Source: an uncultured Verrucomicrobiota bacterium
GTDB lineage: Bacteria > Verrucomicrobiota > Kiritimatiellia > Kiritimatiellales > Tichowtungiaceae
Assembly (NCBI GenBank): GCA_903826865.1
Contig: CAIKGD010000070.1
Coordinates: 1-64,000, forward strand
DNA: 64,000 nt
Direction of reading: 5' to 3'
Shown here one piece after another: positions 63,077 to 64,000 of the stretch (position 1 is its first letter; every line of letters begins with the position of its first letter). The translations under genes and the position numbers were made by a program. The notes beneath the pieces were generated by a model. That model was given only the letters and a program-made list of their open reading frames with translations, did not search any database and was not told the DNA's origin.

Positions 63077-64000
63077 ATGAAGACATTCGGAATTATTCTT
63101 GTTGTGCTTTTGATGATCGTCGCATTGCTGGGCGCCGGTTTGCAGCTGTTTCTCACGAAGGAACTGACCACCGTGCTGAATCAAAGCGTCTTTCCAGCCG
63201 TAAAGTCGAGATACGGCCTCGACCTGAGTATTACCAAGGCGTCAGTCAACCTGTTCAAAGGCCGCGCTGAGCTGGATGGATTCACCGTCCGCAACCTCAA
63301 GGGCTATCAAGAGCCCTGCCTGCTCACCTTCGATAAATGCCTGATTGAAATCGAAATGATGTCGCTGCTCAAACGCGACCCGGTAATCATCAAGCTGATC
63401 GAAGCCAAAGGCGCAACTCTGGTTCTCGAACGTAATCAGGAGCGGAAGTTCAACGTCAAAGAACTGGCCGATACGTTCAAGCCGGTCGAATCTTCAGGGA
63501 CTATTGTGTCGCAACAGACAGTTTCGGCAACTGAGCCCTCCAAACCGGTTCCGGTGCATATCCGCAAAATCGCGGTCGATGCACTGGTTAAATGTATCAA
63601 TCTCGAATGGATCGGAAACATCGATATGAATTTCCGGCTGACCGGCAGCGATTTATTCACTGTGCCCGCAGCGGGCCAGCCGGACAGCCTGATCGTCTTG
63701 CGCGGCGAACAGGCCGATAAGAAAGAACACTTTGTGACAGATATCAGCGCCATTCTTTCCCCGCTGACCGATCCGAAAAATCCAACCTTTAACATAACAG
63801 GCGATATTTCCGGCGTCGACGAACGTTTACTGGGCGGGCTGCTCAAAAAGAATAAAATGGAAAGCGGTCCTTTATCCATCAAACCGTCCATCGTCTGCCA
63901 GAACGGGCAACTTAAAGGTTCACGCATGGATCTGGTATTAAGTGCCCTTAAAATTTACGGCACCGAAATCGGGAACACCACCCTTAAAGCTCCGCTCAAT
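63077..64000 (+). CDS. AsmA-like membrane-anchored protein, 3' end outside window
   Basis: The frame is open from ATG 63077 for 308 codons to the window end. It has an N-terminal membrane anchor (GIILVVLLMIVALLGAGLQLFL), then the AsmA/DUF748 pattern: YGLDLSITKASVNLFKGRAELDGFTVRNLKG (in part SITKASVNLFKGRAELDGF) and CLIEIEMMSLLKRDPVIIKLIEAKGATLVLER. AsmA-like proteins span the periplasm and are linked to phospholipid or LPS transport to the outer membrane. The C-terminus cannot be judged. Confidence 0.82.
   Translation, partial: MKTFGIILVVLLMIVALLGAGLQLFLTKELTTVLNQSVFPAVKSRYGLDLSITKASVNLFKGRAELDGFTVRNLKGYQEPCLLTFDKCLIEIEMMSLLKRDPVIIKLIEAKGATLVLERNQERKFNVKELADTFKPVESSGTIVSQQTVSATEPSKPVPVHIRKIAVDALVKCINLEWIGNIDMNFRLTGSDLFTVPAAGQPDSLIVLRGEQADKKEHFVTDISAILSPLTDPKNPTFNITGDISGVDERLLGGLLKKNKMESGPLSIKPSIVCQNGQLKGSRMDLVLSALKIYGTEIGNTTLKAPLN

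Overview
The window looks like chromosomal DNA of a Gram-negative PVC-group bacterium, most likely Kiritimatiellota or a related Verrucomicrobiota lineage. This is inference from gene content, not a database match. Pointers are secreted polysaccharide-degrading enzymes (GH106, GH3, a GH-like protein, GH29 fucosidase, sulfatase), two PEP-CTERM proteins, a TIGR03790-type protein, LPS genes (waaA, gmhB), and an anaerobe-style set (hcp with a Crp/Fnr regulator, class 1B dihydroorotate dehydrogenase). I see no rRNA, tRNA, CRISPR array or intact prophage.

Layout. 1-2535: 5' part of a GH106-like rhamnosidase (minus). 2.8-6.8 kb: large hybrid PAS/PocR histidine kinase and a receiver-only regulator (plus). 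6.8-13.2 kb: minus-strand run with a degenerate retropepsin-like lipoprotein, a membrane protein, pyrD, a four-helix-bundle (23S-IVP type) gene, pyrK, an ankyrin protein, a LuxR-type regulator and mazG. 13.2-21.8 kb: carbohydrate region with a GH3 enzyme (minus), an AraC regulator and an operon of GH-like protein, GH29 and sulfatase (plus). 21.8-34.2 kb: housekeeping genes carA, guaA, waaA, xerC, topA, dprA and aroB, plus a catalytically degenerate HAD protein and a pair of small related membrane proteins. 34.2-46.9 kb: two tandem secreted trypsin-like proteins, tsaB, tsaE, gmhB, TIGR03790, an M28 peptidase, cstA, recA, a class II photolyase and a ferritin-like protein. 46.9-57.5 kb: EamA transporter, ABC-F ATPase, B12-binding radical SAM protein, a segment bounded by inverted 154-bp repeats (DapA-like protein, lipoprotein, two methyltransferases), then infC-thrS. 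57.6-64 kb: DUF805 protein, hcp, permease, PEP-CTERM protein, Crp/Fnr regulator, mscL and the start of an AsmA-like protein.

How the genes work together. The AraC gene and the GH-like/GH29/sulfatase operon form a plausible regulated unit for a sulfated, fucose-containing glycan; a 21-bp-spaced direct repeat between them is a candidate operator. hcp, the permease and the Crp/Fnr gene form a likely nitrosative/redox-stress unit, with an FNR/HcpR-like palindrome in the hcp-permease gap. thrS-infC keeps the classical order, and infC appears to start at an ATT codon.

The most unusual property is the number of short dispersed repeats, several of them inside reading frames without breaking them. 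A roughly 90-98 bp double palindrome sits in the photolyase and in a methyltransferase. A GC-rich heptamer repeat sits in pyrK and the ABC-F gene and also brackets the IVP gene between pyrK and pyrD. A 154-bp element with inverted ends flanks a four-gene segment, and a 17-bp palindrome recurs inside several housekeeping genes.
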